A stretch of DNA of 64,000 nt from GCA-2733415 sp965178635 (GCA_965178635.1 CBCXVT010000005.1:41696-105695), one strand, 5' to 3'. Positions 34,163 to 43,926 are shown, counted from the stretch's first letter. Notes: generated by a model not told the origin, from the letters alone. Made by a program: numbers and translations.

Positions 34163-34566
34163 GAGTCAAGCGATGGCTTTTTTCTGCTAATCTTTTTTTC
34201 AGAATTAAACTTTTTGCTCTTCAAGCGTTTTCTAATAACACTTTTCGGTATTTTTGTTTTCACTCTTTTTTTAGGAACAGCCAAGCCGGTTTTCAAAAGG
34301 TTTAAAAGCCGTTTAATAACTAATTCTTTATTCTTGTGTTGACTCCTACTTTCTGAACATTGTAATAGCAATACTCCATCTTTAGTCAGTTTGTTGTTTA
34401 ATTTTTGATGTAATAGTGCTTTTTCTGATTCTGATAAGCCTTTAGAAATAAGTAGTGGAAATGTGAGTTCTATTTTAGAAGATACTTTATTGACGTGCTG
34501 ACCGCCAGCCCCAGAACTTCTTACGGCTTTAAAAGAGCATTCCTGTATGATGGTGTTAAAATTCAA
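34159..34566 (-). CDS. arfB: Alternative ribosome-rescue factor ArfB / peptidyl-tRNA hydrolase
   Basis: Releases peptides from ribosomes stalled without a stop codon. The 135-residue protein has the release-factor GGQ motif in SSGAGGQHVNKVSSKIEL (about residues 17-34) and a basic C-terminal tail (KRLKSKKFNSEKKISRKKPS) that in known ArfB enters the empty mRNA channel. Its start overlaps the stop of the DUF4301 gene by 4 bp (ATGA), so translation is coupled. Confidence 0.95.
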   Translation of the reverse strand: MNFNTIIQECSFKAVRSSGAGGQHVNKVSSKIELTFPLLISKGLSESEKALLHQKLNNKLTKDGVLLLQCSESRSQHKNKELVIKRLLNLLKTGLAVPKKRVKTKIPKSVIRKRLKSKKFNSEKKISRKKPSLDS

Positions 34567-36108
34567 TTGAGTTGGTGTGCAGGTTTTAATAAATCATTGA
34601 CATTTTTCACAGGATTAAATGTGTCTAATGGAACCTCAATAAAAATAGTGTTCCAATTTGCCATAGCACCATTCCATAACCCTGGTAATTCCAGCGCTTT
34701 TAAACTTTTACCTAAACGTGTTTTTGAAGATATAAATCCAGTGTTAGGGTCTACAAAATCTAATAAGTTAAACTTATCTCCTTTATAATTTTTAATGGCG
34801 CAAACAATATCAACAGGGTTGAAGTGTGTTGCTTTTTTTAAGATATTCTTTTGAAGTTTGTTTGTTGTGTCTATTTGGGCGCTCTCTACAATTTGTAAAG
34901 AGATTGCTCCGTTTTCATTTTTTACCCAAAATGGGCCACCTCCAGGTTCGCCTTCATTTTTAACCATTCCGCAAACTCTAATAGGTCTATTTAATTTAGT
35001 GACTAAGTACTCAATTTGATATTTTTTTGAATATTTTTCAAACTCAGGGTTTATAATAATATTTAAGTCACTAGTCAGAAAGTTGGCGATAGTCACTATT
35101 TCTACTTCTGAAATTGAATCATCTTCTAATTTGTTCAAATAGTTGAAAATCTGTTCTTGAGTTTTTAGTAAAACCCCTGCAAGAATTTTTTTATAAACAA
35201 TAACATCATTCTTCAATTTTGGAGTTACAACATTATCAATGTTTTTTATAAAAATAATGTCATCATTTACATCATTAAGATTTTCTATTAACGCCCCATG
35301 TCCTGATGGACGAAATAATAATTGTCCGTTATCTTCTCTGAAAAATTCATTTTTTTGGTGTTACCGCAATCGTATCAGTTTTGTGTTTTTGATAAGAGAA
35401 ACTAACGTCAAAACTGGTGTCGGTTTTTTCGGTAATTCTTTGATGAATGTCATTTAGTTCCTCTTTAAACTTATTGTCGTGATCTTCAGAAATGGTAAAA
35501 TGTAGTTTTGCAACCCCATCATTTGATGCATATTGAGTGGCTTCATATAAATGTTCTTTAAATGCAGTTGAAGTCTCATTTTTATATTGATGAAATGGTA
35601 GTAAGCCTTTTGGCGATTTTCCGTAATTAAGCCCGTTTTGGTTCAACATGGTTTCTATAAAAGCTACTACTTTTCCATCACTATCAAGTTGATTGTAATT
35701 TGAAGGTACAGCATTTAACACCTCAGAATAGAATGGTAATTTTTCCATACCAATAATAAATAAGGCTAATTCTGGAACCTTGTTTTTGTTGATATAAGAA
35801 TTAATAGACTCTTTACTTGAATTATATTCTTTTAGAAATTCAAATAAAAACTTGAACATTCTCGTAGCCGCCCCAGAAGCTGGCACAAATTTCAAGATGG
35901 AATATTCTGACTTATTGTTTTCGTAGTGTTTAAAGTAGGTGTCTTGTTCTTGTTTGTTAAAACTTAAGATTCCGTTACCAATTGTAGCAGCATCTTTCAA
36001 GTTTATAGCTCTAATGCCAGATTCAAAATAATGCAGTTGAGACATAACTTGCTCGACTGTTAATCCGTTTGAATTTATTTGATTTATATCTTTTTTTATA
36101 AAAATCAC
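34563..36108 (-). pseudogene. DUF4301 family protein, frameshifted as read
   Basis: Two frames form one 514-residue DUF4301 protein, a Bacteroidota family of unknown function. The N-terminal part includes ILKFVPASGAATRMFKFLFEF, a nucleotidyltransferase-like loop; the C-terminal part includes NRPIRVCGMVKNEGEPGGG. The break is a seven-T run at 35350-35356 (seven A on the coding strand). With six, the protein reads TIAVTPKNEFFREDNGQLL and continues unbroken to 34563. As read it stops at 35347. Upstream of and coupled to arfB. Sequencing error is the likely cause. Confidence 0.87.
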
Positions 36109-36217
36109 AAGAGGTCTTATTGTAAGTGGTTAATCAAGTTTTAATAGTTGATGCAAAATAAACTATTTATTGAGAAGATGCTATCGTATTGTGAAAGTAA
36201 TCTATACTATTGGTTAG

Positions 36218-37189
36218 TTATCGTTGATAAACTTTCATTTTCAAACCCATACCGTAGTTGTTTAATCCCTCTGCTAATAATTTTGAACGCGGGATGTTTT
36301 TCTTTTCGTACCTCACCCATTCGTTGTTGTTTAAAAAGATACGTTTAATGAATGTCCTTTTAGCAGAGATTTTATTTGTAAACGGAAGTAGAGGTCTAAA
36401 TGTCGTTGAAACTTTAACAATCCCTTTACGAGTTTTAACTTCTTGATATTTTTTGTTAGGTAGTAATTTTCCTTGTTTGTCGGTGTAGCCAAGTATTTGT
36501 ATTGAAGCAAATATGCCGTTTTTTGGAATAAAAATATCGTTTTCAGTAATGTCTAATTCAAAAACATTTTCACTTTGTTCAGTAACTCTAAAGATTATTT
36601 TTTCATAACTTAAAACATCACCGGGTAAACCGTTATTATTATCGTAGAAATGAACCTTAAATAAAGTTGAAAAAGAGCGTTTTTTTGCATTAGATTTTTT
36701 TCGGTCATTCCAGTTTGATGCTTCCGTTTTTATAGGTAAATATAATGTGGTAATTTGTTTTGGCTTCTGATTTTCATTTGGAAAAAATACTGCTATTTCA
36801 GACTCTATAGTTGGTAGCCAGCATTTGAAATAATCGTCATGTAAAGTAGGTTTTAGTTTTTCTATTTTAAATTTCCCAGTAGGTTTTACTTGTACAATAA
36901 CTTCTTGTAATTCTTCAGATAATGATTCTAATAAGATGATGTCTTGAAGGTTTTCTGTTGCAATTTTTAATTCTTTATAACCTAAAGATGAAATATAGAG
37001 TGTATCTATATCACGATATAATTTTTTAGTAAATGTGAATTTGCCATCGTCGTCAGCAAAAATCCCATTTCCATTACCAAAAGATATTGTAGCATAAGAT
37101 ATAGGAAAACTAGTTTCTTTATCAATTATTTTTGTTTGACTATAGGATATATTAAATGTGAAAATTGTTAGTAGGAAAAATAATTTCAT
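36218..37189 (-). CDS. Secreted carboxypeptidase-regulatory-like (CarboxypepD_reg) protein
   Basis: A 323-residue protein with a signal peptide (about 1-17, ISYSQT) and an N-terminal beta-sandwich of the carboxypeptidase-regulatory type (about 20-90: TKIIDKETSFPISYATISFGNGNGIFADDDGKF, known as the N-terminal extension of many TonB receptors). No receptor barrel follows; the rest (about 95-323) is a beta-rich region without recognised family. Location periplasm or outer membrane. Function unknown. Confidence 0.78.
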   Translation of the reverse strand: MKLFFLLTIFTFNISYSQTKIIDKETSFPISYATISFGNGNGIFADDDGKFTFTKKLYRDIDTLYISSLGYKELKIATENLQDIILLESLSEELQEVIVQVKPTGKFKIEKLKPTLHDDYFKCWLPTIESEIAVFFPNENQKPKQITTLYLPIKTEASNWNDRKKSNAKKRSFSTLFKVHFYDNNNGLPGDVLSYEKIIFRVTEQSENVFELDITENDIFIPKNGIFASIQILGYTDKQGKLLPNKKYQEVKTRKGIVKVSTTFRPLLPFTNKISAKRTFIKRIFLNNNEWVRYEKKNIPRSKLLAEGLNNYGMGLKMKVYQR

Positions 37190-37232
37190 AATAAAATATG
37201 GTATATGTGTTCTAACGTTAGAAAGGTAAAAG

Positions 37233-37955
37233 TTAGTGTATATTTTCTAAAAAACTATTATTTTCTTCAAAAGCAGTACCGATAACAACAATATCTGCTC
37301 CAGCTTTATAGACATCTTGAATTTGAGAGTTTGTACGAATTCCGCCGCCAACAATTAATGGAATGTCTAATGATTTTGAAACTTCAGAGATCATTTCTGT
37401 TGTAATTGCTAATTTAGCACCAGAGCCAGCTTCAAGATAAATCAACTGTTTCCCAGAATACTGTCCAGCAAGTGCTGTGTGAAGTGCTAACTCAGTATTG
37501 TCACGTTGAATAGGAGTGGTTTTACTTACGTTTTGAACAGCGGTTTCAACGCCTCCGTTTATCAAAATGTATCCTGTTGGAATAACCTCTAAATTGCTTT
37601 TTTGTAATAAAGGCACTGCTTTTATGTGCTGATCAATTAAAAATTCAGGGTTTCTACCAGACAGTAAACTCAAAAATAAAATGCCATCAGCGGCATTTGT
37701 AATTTGATTTGAATCGCCAGGAAATAAAATAAGCGGTAATGTAGTATGCCTTTTAACTTCCTTAACAATGATTTCAGTTTGATGGCTTGCGACAATACTA
37801 CCACCAACGAAAATATGTGTGGCTGGACTTGTGTTTATTTTTGAAACAAGTGTTTTAATGGAGTCGACTTCAAGTTTATCAGGGTCTAATAATATGGCGA
37901 GTAGCTTGCGTTGTTTAGCTTTTGCTTGAAGAATATCTTTATAGATTTGCTGCAT
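37233..37955 (-). CDS. Geranylgeranylglyceryl/heptaprenylglyceryl phosphate synthase family protein
   Basis: A 240-residue TIM barrel of the PcrB/GGGPS family, which joins a polyprenyl diphosphate to glycerol-1-phosphate. Seen are AILLDPDKLE (about residues 20-29), IFVGGSIVASHQTE, YLEAGSGAKLAI and IPLIVGGGIRTNSQI (phosphate-binding loop). Members occur in Bacteroidota as well as in archaea; the lipid made here is not clear. The start overlaps the stop of the phosphopantetheinyl transferase gene by one base. Confidence 0.93.
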   Translation of the reverse strand: MQQIYKDILQAKAKQRKLLAILLDPDKLEVDSIKTLVSKINTSPATHIFVGGSIVASHQTEIIVKEVKRHTTLPLILFPGDSNQITNAADGILFLSLLSGRNPEFLIDQHIKAVPLLQKSNLEVIPTGYILINGGVETAVQNVSKTTPIQRDNTELALHTALAGQYSGKQLIYLEAGSGAKLAITTEMISEVSKSLDIPLIVGGGIRTNSQIQDVYKAGADIVVIGTAFEENNSFLENIH

Positions 37956-38587
37956 TATAGTTTTGTTTCATTGGTGGCATATACTAAAGTATAACCTTCA
38001 AATATATCAAAATAGATAGCGTAACTTTCTTTTAAAGGTTTTTTTAGAATATGGCCAGTTGTTTTTTTTCGGTATAAATTAAATGCATCAATCGGTAAAT
38101 GTTCAATAAACAACAAACCGCCATCCGGATGTATTTTAAATAAACTTTCTTTAGCGCCCCAAATAACAGTAAGTTGTTCAGTAAGATGCTCATCAACTAA
38201 ATAGTCAGCTTCATTGCCAATAAATTTTGATGCAATACGTTGAATTTTATCTCTGTTTTTTTCAATGTCTATACCTATTTCAGTATCAGAAATTGCTATA
38301 ACTGAAAATTCAAAAGAATGCGAAATAGTAATTTTTCTGCCATCTTTTAAGTGTGGCTTGCCGTCTTCAGTATAAAATAAATCAAAATCAGATAGCCCTG
38401 CTATTTCTAATAATTTTCTTACAGCTAAAAACCCTTTTTTATGCGATTCTGATCGCATACCACTAACTCTTTTTTGACTTCGTTCATTTAGTAAAACAGT
38501 AGACTCTAAATCTTGTAGTGATTCGTCTATTTTCCATGTAAATATTGCGGTTGAAGCATTATGTGTAATTGTCTTGTATAAGGGCAT
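37955..38587 (-). CDS. 4'-phosphopantetheinyl transferase superfamily protein
   Basis: A 210-residue Sfp/AcpT-like enzyme that loads phosphopantetheine from CoA onto carrier proteins. The Mg2+ motif IGIDIEKNRDKIQRIASKF (about 107-125) and WGAKESLFKIH (about 147-157) are the family signatures, and ISHSFEFSVIAIS is the preceding strand. The downstream gene is the PcrB-type synthase. No carrier-protein gene is near, so it may serve fatty acid synthesis. Confidence 0.92.
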   Translation of the reverse strand: MPLYKTITHNASTAIFTWKIDESLQDLESTVLLNERSQKRVSGMRSESHKKGFLAVRKLLEIAGLSDFDLFYTEDGKPHLKDGRKITISHSFEFSVIAISDTEIGIDIEKNRDKIQRIASKFIGNEADYLVDEHLTEQLTVIWGAKESLFKIHPDGGLLFIEHLPIDAFNLYRKKTTGHILKKPLKESYAIYFDIFEGYTLVYATNETKL

Positions 38588-38659
38588 TTATAATAGTATT
38601 GTCTCTTGTTGTGTATGTTAGAATATTGTGAAACCTAATGGTTTTTAAAAGTTATTTCC

Positions 38660-38667
38660 TACCTTTG
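38660..38667 (+). promoter_or_regulatory. -7 box for ahcY
   Basis: TACCTTTG matches TAnnTTTG, 79 nt before the ATG, leaving a leader of about 70 nt. The -33 region is not convincing. I see no SAH riboswitch in the leader. Confidence 0.5.
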
Positions 38668-38745
38668 CACACGCAAAAATTGCTATATAACAAACCTACA
38701 TAATTTTTAAGTAGGGATTATAAAAATAAAAAAAAACAGCATATT

Positions 38746-40062
38746 ATGAGTACAAAAACAGCTGCATATGTTCCGTTTAAAGTTAAAGATATTTCTTTAG
38801 CGGATTGGGGAAGAAAAGAAATTTTATTGGCTGAAGCAGAAATGCCAGGATTAATGAGTTTACGTGAGGAGTATAAAAACGAGCAGCCTTTAAAAGGAGC
38901 TCGTATTGCTGGGTGTTTACACATGACAATTCAAACTGCTGTTTTGATTGAAACATTACAAGCTTTAGGAGCTGAAGTGACGTGGAGTTCTTGTAATATT
39001 TTTTCTACGCAAGATCAAGCTGCTGCTGCAATCGCAGCTGCAGGAACGCCAGTATACGCTTGGAAAGATATGACTGAAGAAGAATTTGACTGGTGTATTG
39101 AGCAAACGTTATTCTTTGGTGAAGATAAAAAACCATTAAACTTGATTTTAGATGATGGTGGAGATTTAACAAACATGGTATTAGATCGTTACCCTGAATT
39201 AGCAGCAGGAATCAACGGATTATCAGAAGAAACTACAACAGGAGTTCACCGTTTATACGATAGAGTAAAAGCAGGAACATTACCAATGCCAGCTATTAAC
39301 GTAAACGATTCTGTAACAAAATCTAAGTTTGATAACAAATACGGATGTAAAGAATCTGCAGTAGATGCAATTCGTCGTGCAACGGATATTATGTTAGCAG
39401 GTAAACGTGTTACAGTTTGTGGTTATGGTGATGTAGGTAAAGGTACAGCTGCTTCTTTTAAAGGTGCAGGTTCTATCGTTACTGTTACAGAAATAGATCC
39501 AATTTGTGCGTTACAAGCGGCTATGGATGGGTTTGAAGTTAAGAGGTTAGAAACTGTTGTTGGTAATTCTGATATTATTATTACTACTACAGGAAACAAA
39601 GACATTATTCAAGGGCGTCATTTTGAAGCAATGAAGGATAAAGTTATCGTTTGTAATATTGGACACTTTGATAATGAAATTGATATGGCTTGGTTAAATA
39701 AAAACCACGGAAGCACAAAAGATACTATCAAACCTCAAGTTGATAAATATATGATCAACGGAAACGATATCATTATTTTAGCAGAAGGACGTTTAGTAAA
39801 CCTAGGTTGTGCAACTGGTCACCCAAGTTTTGTAATGAGTAATTCATTTACAAACCAAACACTAGCACAAATCGAATTATGGAATAACAAAGAAGCATAC
39901 GGAAACGATGTGTATATGTTACCAAAACATTTAGATGAAAAAGTAGCAAAATTACACTTAGCTAAAATTGGTGTTGAATTAACAGAGTTACGTGAAGAAC
40001 AAGCTTCTTATATTGGTGTAACTGTTGATGGTCCATTTAAACCAGAACACTACAGGTACTAA
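38746..40062 (+). CDS. ahcY: Adenosylhomocysteinase
   Basis: Reversibly cleaves S-adenosylhomocysteine to homocysteine and adenosine, with bound NAD+, and so keeps SAM-dependent methylation running. The 438 residues include CLHMTIQTAVLIETL (substrate-binding His), WSSCNIFSTQD, the NAD-binding VCGYGDVGKGTAAS (about 224-237) and the C-terminal KPEHYRY. The codon use is regular and the gene stands alone between promoter and terminator, as expected for a highly expressed enzyme. Confidence 0.98.
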   Translation: MSTKTAAYVPFKVKDISLADWGRKEILLAEAEMPGLMSLREEYKNEQPLKGARIAGCLHMTIQTAVLIETLQALGAEVTWSSCNIFSTQDQAAAAIAAAGTPVYAWKDMTEEEFDWCIEQTLFFGEDKKPLNLILDDGGDLTNMVLDRYPELAAGINGLSEETTTGVHRLYDRVKAGTLPMPAINVNDSVTKSKFDNKYGCKESAVDAIRRATDIMLAGKRVTVCGYGDVGKGTAASFKGAGSIVTVTEIDPICALQAAMDGFEVKRLETVVGNSDIIITTTGNKDIIQGRHFEAMKDKVIVCNIGHFDNEIDMAWLNKNHGSTKDTIKPQVDKYMINGNDIIILAEGRLVNLGCATGHPSFVMSNSFTNQTLAQIELWNNKEAYGNDVYMLPKHLDEKVAKLHLAKIGVELTELREEQASYIGVTVDGPFKPEHYRY

Positions 40063-40087
40063 AAGTTATATTTTAATAATACTATTC

Positions 40088-40119
40088 AGCCCTTGCATTT
40101 TTTTGTGAGGGCTTTTTTT
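40088..40119 (+). terminator. Terminator after ahcY
   Basis: AGCCCT (40088-40093) pairs with AGGGCT, extended by wobble pairs, and a T-tract of seven follows. Confidence 0.85.
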
Positions 40120-40151
40120 GTGTATTTTTATGCGAACCAACAGGATATATA

Positions 40152-41582
40152 ATGAGCATAACAAAAAAACTAGGGCTCTTTTTAGGGCCAATTTTATTTT
40201 TTTGCATTCAGGTTTTACCAATAACATTTATTTCAGAAAAAGCCGATTCTGTAATTGCTGTGGCGCTTTGGATGGTTATTTGGTGGATTTCTGAATCTGT
40301 AAATATTGCAGTTACCGCATTACTGCCACTAATATTATTTCCTTTAACTGGTGTGATGCCTATTGCTTCTGTTGGTAATAATTACGGGAGCCCAATTATC
40401 TTCTTGTTTTTTGGAGGGTTTGTTTTAGCCTTAGCTTTAGAAAAAGTAAATCTGCATAAACGGATTGCGTTAAATATTATATGGTTTACCGGAAATACAC
40501 CCGAAAAAGTGGTTTTAGGGTTTATGATTGCCACTGCATTTATGAGTATGTGGATAAGTAATACAGCTAGCACCGTAGTAATGTTACCAATTGGAATATC
40601 AGTAATTAAATTGTTGATAGATGATGCTGATGGTTTTACAAAAGGCGATAAAAACTTTGCTTTATGTATAATGTTGGGGATTGCCTTTGGGGCTAATGCA
40701 GGGGGGATTGCTACAGTTATTGGTACACCACCAAATTCAGTTTTAATAGGTTTGTTAGAAAATCAATATGGAATTCAGATTTCATTTTTAAAATGGATGA
40801 CTTTTGGTTTGCCATTTACAATTGTTATGGTTGGGTTGTGTTATGTAGTTTTGGTGAAATGGATGTTTCCGTGTAGTGATATTCAGTTTACATCATCTGC
40901 CAATTTAATTTCTGTAGAACTAAAAAAGTTAGGAATAATCTCAAAAGAAGAAAAAAGAGTATTGATTGTTTTTGCGATCACTGTTTTTTTATGGATAACC
41001 AGAACTGTTATTAATAAATTATTTCTAGAACTTAGATTATCAGATACGGCAATAAGTTTAATAGGAGCAATTTCTTTATTTGCAATACCATTAAATGTAA
41101 AAAAAGGAAACTTTATTTTAAAGTGGAGTGATACTGAAAAATTAGCTTGGGGAATTTTACTTCTATTTGGTGGTGGATTGGCGCTAGCAAAAGGAATGGA
41201 TGCTAGTGGATTAGTTTCTGTTATAACAGAAACTATACAGTCTGGAGAGTTTAACTCAACAATAACAGTGTCATTACTTATTCTGTTAATATTGTTTATT
41301 ACTGAATTAATGAGTAATGTAGCGCTAATATCTGTTCTAGCACCTGTTGTTGCAGGGATTGCAATCGGATTAGATATTCCGATTTTAAACGTTCTAATTC
41401 CAGTAACGATGGCTTCTAGTTGTGCTTTTATGTTGCCAATGGCTACACCGCCAAACGCGATAGTTTTTGCAAGTGGTTACGTGAAAGTAAATGAAATGGT
41501 TAAGGCAGGAATAATCTTAAATATATTTGCAGTAGTATTGTTGATAGCGTATTATTTGCTTGTGTTACCACATATGATTTGA
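40152..41582 (+). CDS. SLC13/DASS-family sodium-coupled anion transporter
   Basis: A 476-residue inner-membrane transporter with about 11-12 helices. The two Na+/substrate-binding motifs are visible: WISNTASTVVMLPIG (about residues 136-150) and LMSNVALISVLAPV (about 393-406), with the hairpin-end motifs IGTPPNSVLIGL and MATPPNAIVFASG. Members carry di- or tricarboxylates, or sulfate, with Na+. Substrate cannot be fixed from the sequence. Confidence 0.92.
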   Translation: MSITKKLGLFLGPILFFCIQVLPITFISEKADSVIAVALWMVIWWISESVNIAVTALLPLILFPLTGVMPIASVGNNYGSPIIFLFFGGFVLALALEKVNLHKRIALNIIWFTGNTPEKVVLGFMIATAFMSMWISNTASTVVMLPIGISVIKLLIDDADGFTKGDKNFALCIMLGIAFGANAGGIATVIGTPPNSVLIGLLENQYGIQISFLKWMTFGLPFTIVMVGLCYVVLVKWMFPCSDIQFTSSANLISVELKKLGIISKEEKRVLIVFAITVFLWITRTVINKLFLELRLSDTAISLIGAISLFAIPLNVKKGNFILKWSDTEKLAWGILLLFGGGLALAKGMDASGLVSVITETIQSGEFNSTITVSLLILLILFITELMSNVALISVLAPVVAGIAIGLDIPILNVLIPVTMASSCAFMLPMATPPNAIVFASGYVKVNEMVKAGIILNIFAVVLLIAYYLLVLPHMI

Positions 41583-41625
41583 TTCCAATGAATTATTTTT
41601 GTTAAGCCGTGTACATAACACTCAT

Positions 41626-41659
41626 AAAAAAGCCCTAAACTTTAGTTTAGGGCTTTTTT
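41626..41659. terminator. Bidirectional terminator between the SLC13 gene and hemD
   Basis: A perfect 15-bp stem (A6-GCCCTAAAC with its complement) and TTTA loop between convergent genes. Confidence 0.93.
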
Positions 41660-41678
41660 GCGAGTATTTAACGAGATG

Positions 41679-42422
41679 TTATTTGTTGGCTTCGTTAATG
41701 TATTTTTTTAAAGCCATTGTCATAGATGGAGTTTCGGGTGACGGCGCTTTAATATCAATTCGTAATCCAGCATCGGTTGCTGCTTTTACAGTTGTGTTTC
41801 CAAACACAGCAATACGTGTATCATTTTGTTTAAAGTCCGGGAAGTTTTTCAATAAAGAATCAATTCCTGAAGGGCTAAAAAACACTAAAATGTCATAAGT
41901 TACATTTTCTAAATCAGACAAGTCGCTTACTACAGTTTTGTATAGCGTAGCTTCTTTCCAAGTCACTTTTAATTCATCTAAAGTAGATGGGATTAAAGGT
42001 TTTAATTTGTCAGAAGATGGTAGTAAAAAAGTTTCGGTTTTGTATTTCTTGATTAAAGGCACTAGTTCAGGAAACGTTCTTTTACCAACATATATTTTAC
42101 GTTTTCTGTAAACAACGTATTTCTGTAAATAATAAGCTACGGCTTCAGATTGACAGAAATATTTCATTGAATCGGGTACTTTAAAGCGCATTTCTTCAGC
42201 AACTCTAAAGTAATGGTCAACAGCATTTCTACTAGTTAAGATTACTGCAGTAAATTGAGATAAATCAACCTTCTGTTTACGCACCTCTTTAGATTCAATT
42301 CCTTCTACATGAATAAAAGATCTAAAGTCAATTTTTACTTTTTGTCTTTCAACCAAATCAAAATAAGGTGAATTTTCAACCTTTGGTTCTGGCTGAGAAA
42401 CTAAGATAGTTTTCACTTTCAT
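41679..42422 (-). CDS. hemD: Uroporphyrinogen-III synthase
   Basis: Cyclises hydroxymethylbilane with inversion of ring D in haem synthesis. HemD sequences are poorly conserved; the 247-residue length, the two-domain Rossmann-like pattern, FTAVILTSRNAVDHYF (about residues 56-71) and VFFSPSGIDSLLKNF (about 180-194), IAVFGNTTVKAATDAG (about 203-218) fit the family. It follows the DUF4271 gene by 9 bp, an order known from Bacteroidota. Other haem genes are not in the window. Confidence 0.88.
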   Translation of the reverse strand: MKVKTILVSQPEPKVENSPYFDLVERQKVKIDFRSFIHVEGIESKEVRKQKVDLSQFTAVILTSRNAVDHYFRVAEEMRFKVPDSMKYFCQSEAVAYYLQKYVVYRKRKIYVGKRTFPELVPLIKKYKTETFLLPSSDKLKPLIPSTLDELKVTWKEATLYKTVVSDLSDLENVTYDILVFFSPSGIDSLLKNFPDFKQNDTRIAVFGNTTVKAATDAGLRIDIKAPSPETPSMTMALKKYINEANK

Positions 42423-42431
42423 ACTCCCAGA

Positions 42432-43103
42432 TTATTTTAAAATATTAGTTAGTATTAAAACTGCACCTATTAAAAAAGGTGAAATTTCGAGAGCGCAAAG
42501 ATACAAAATAAAATAAAACCAATGCTTTAAAACTGCTTTTTGATTGTAAAGAATTATTATAATGATACTTAGGATATATGTAAAGAACAATAACCCAATA
42601 CAAGAGTAGATGAAAAAATGACTTGGGTTTGGAGAAACATATATGATAATAAAGTTCAGAAATAATAATAAAATCCCAATAAAGTTGATAAATGTGATTC
42701 TTTGAAAGTTCAAGTTGTTAAAGACTGATTTTAAGTCTAAAACTTCAAAAATGATTTTCTCTATAAGGTATTTTGCTGTAAAAAAAAGATTTATAAATAT
42801 TGCGCAAACAGCAAGTGTTGAGAAGCTATTATTAGGTAATAAGTTTAATGAGCTAAGTGATACATAAGAGAACACAGTAAAGTTTATACTGAAGAAAACA
42901 TAAAATAAGAGATTAAAGACGTTTTTCTTTTTCTCCCCTTTGTTATGCAAAAGGAAATATTTTCCGTTTGTAAGTTTGCCTAAGAAATCATTAAACTGAA
43001 TGTGGTAAGTTAACTTAATACATGTGATTATGAGAAGAGAACCTATAATTAAATAAGTTAGGGTTTCGTTATAATTGATATCGCGTAATAAGAATTCCAT
43101 CAC
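42432..43103 (-). CDS. DUF4271 membrane protein
   Basis: A 223-residue integral membrane protein with about six helices (for example YLIIGSLLIITCIKL, VCAIFINLFFTAKYL, FIGILLLFLNFIIIYV). It matches DUF4271, a Bacteroidota family with unknown function that lies upstream of hemD. A long stretch around residues 45-60 (GKLTNGKYFLLHNKGEKKK) is cytoplasmic and basic. Confidence 0.85.
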   Translation of the reverse strand: MMEFLLRDINYNETLTYLIIGSLLIITCIKLTYHIQFNDFLGKLTNGKYFLLHNKGEKKKNVFNLLFYVFFSINFTVFSYVSLSSLNLLPNNSFSTLAVCAIFINLFFTAKYLIEKIIFEVLDLKSVFNNLNFQRITFINFIGILLLFLNFIIIYVSPNPSHFFIYSCIGLLFFTYILSIIIIILYNQKAVLKHWFYFILYLCALEISPFLIGAVLILTNILK

Positions 43104-43173
43104 TACAAAACTACTGTTTTTATATGGAGTTACAATTTTAGAAAATATTAATATAATTAAAATTTTAATAGTT

Positions 43174-43181
43174 TACTTTTG
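43174..43181 (+). promoter_or_regulatory. -7 box for the Dpm1-like / pyrC operon
   Basis: TACTTTTG ends only 8 nt before the ATG at 43190. If transcription starts 6-9 nt after the box, as usual, the mRNA is nearly leaderless. No clear -33 box. Confidence 0.55.
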
Positions 43182-43189
43182 CTATCATT

Positions 43190-43912
43190 ATGAGAGATAT
43201 TTTAGTTGTTATACCAACGTATAACGAAATAGAAAATATAGAGGCAATTATAAGGGCTACAATCACTGCAGTGCCTGAAATTGATATTCTTATAGTTGAT
43301 GACAATTCGCCAGATAAAACTGCAAGAAAAGTAAAAGAATTGCAGAGTGAGTTTGTGAACAAATTATTTTTATTAGAAAGAGAAGGGAAACAAGGTTTAG
43401 GTACTGCATACATTCATGGGTTCAAATGGGCTTTAAAACGTGAATATAAATATGTTTGCGAAATGGATGCCGATTTTTCTCATAATCCAAACGATTTGAA
43501 AAAACTTTATACTGAGTGTAGAGAAAACAATACAGATTTAGCAATCGGCTCACGTTATAAATCCGGAGTGAATGTGGTTAATTGGCCTATGAATAGAGTG
43601 TTGTTGTCATATTTTGCATCAAAGTATGTGCAATTAATTACAAGAATGAATATAAACGATGCAACTGCAGGTTTTATTTGTTACAAACGTAAAGTATTAG
43701 AAACCATTAATTTTGATACCATTCAATTTGTTGGTTATGCCTTTCAAATAGAAATGAAATTTAAAGCTTATTTACAAGGTTTTAAGATTGAAGAAGTTCC
43801 TGTGGTTTTTACAGACAGAACCAAAGGCACATCAAAAATGGATGGTTCAATAATTTCAGAGGCGGTTTTTGGGGTTATTTTAATGAAGTTAAAAAGTTTA
43901 TTTTCTAAATAA
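43190..43912 (+). CDS. Polyprenol-phosphate mannosyltransferase-like glycosyltransferase (GT2)
   Basis: A 240-residue GT-A glycosyltransferase like dolichol-phosphate mannose synthase, which moves a sugar from a nucleotide donor to a polyprenyl phosphate. VIPTYNEIENIEAII (residues 6-20), IVDDNSPDKT, CEMDADFSHNP (the D-x-D metal motif) and VFTDRTKGTSKMD are present. There is no C-terminal membrane domain, as in the soluble Dpm1 type. First gene of the unit with pyrC and the DUF4296 lipoprotein. Confidence 0.93.
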   Translation: MRDILVVIPTYNEIENIEAIIRATITAVPEIDILIVDDNSPDKTARKVKELQSEFVNKLFLLEREGKQGLGTAYIHGFKWALKREYKYVCEMDADFSHNPNDLKKLYTECRENNTDLAIGSRYKSGVNVVNWPMNRVLLSYFASKYVQLITRMNINDATAGFICYKRKVLETINFDTIQFVGYAFQIEMKFKAYLQGFKIEEVPVVFTDRTKGTSKMDGSIISEAVFGVILMKLKSLFSK

Positions 43913-43926
43913 AAGAAAAAAGTATC

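Noticed and set aside
37233..37955. Recent transfer from archaea of the PcrB-type gene
   Set aside because: Base composition matches the neighbours and the family is widespread in Bacteroidota.
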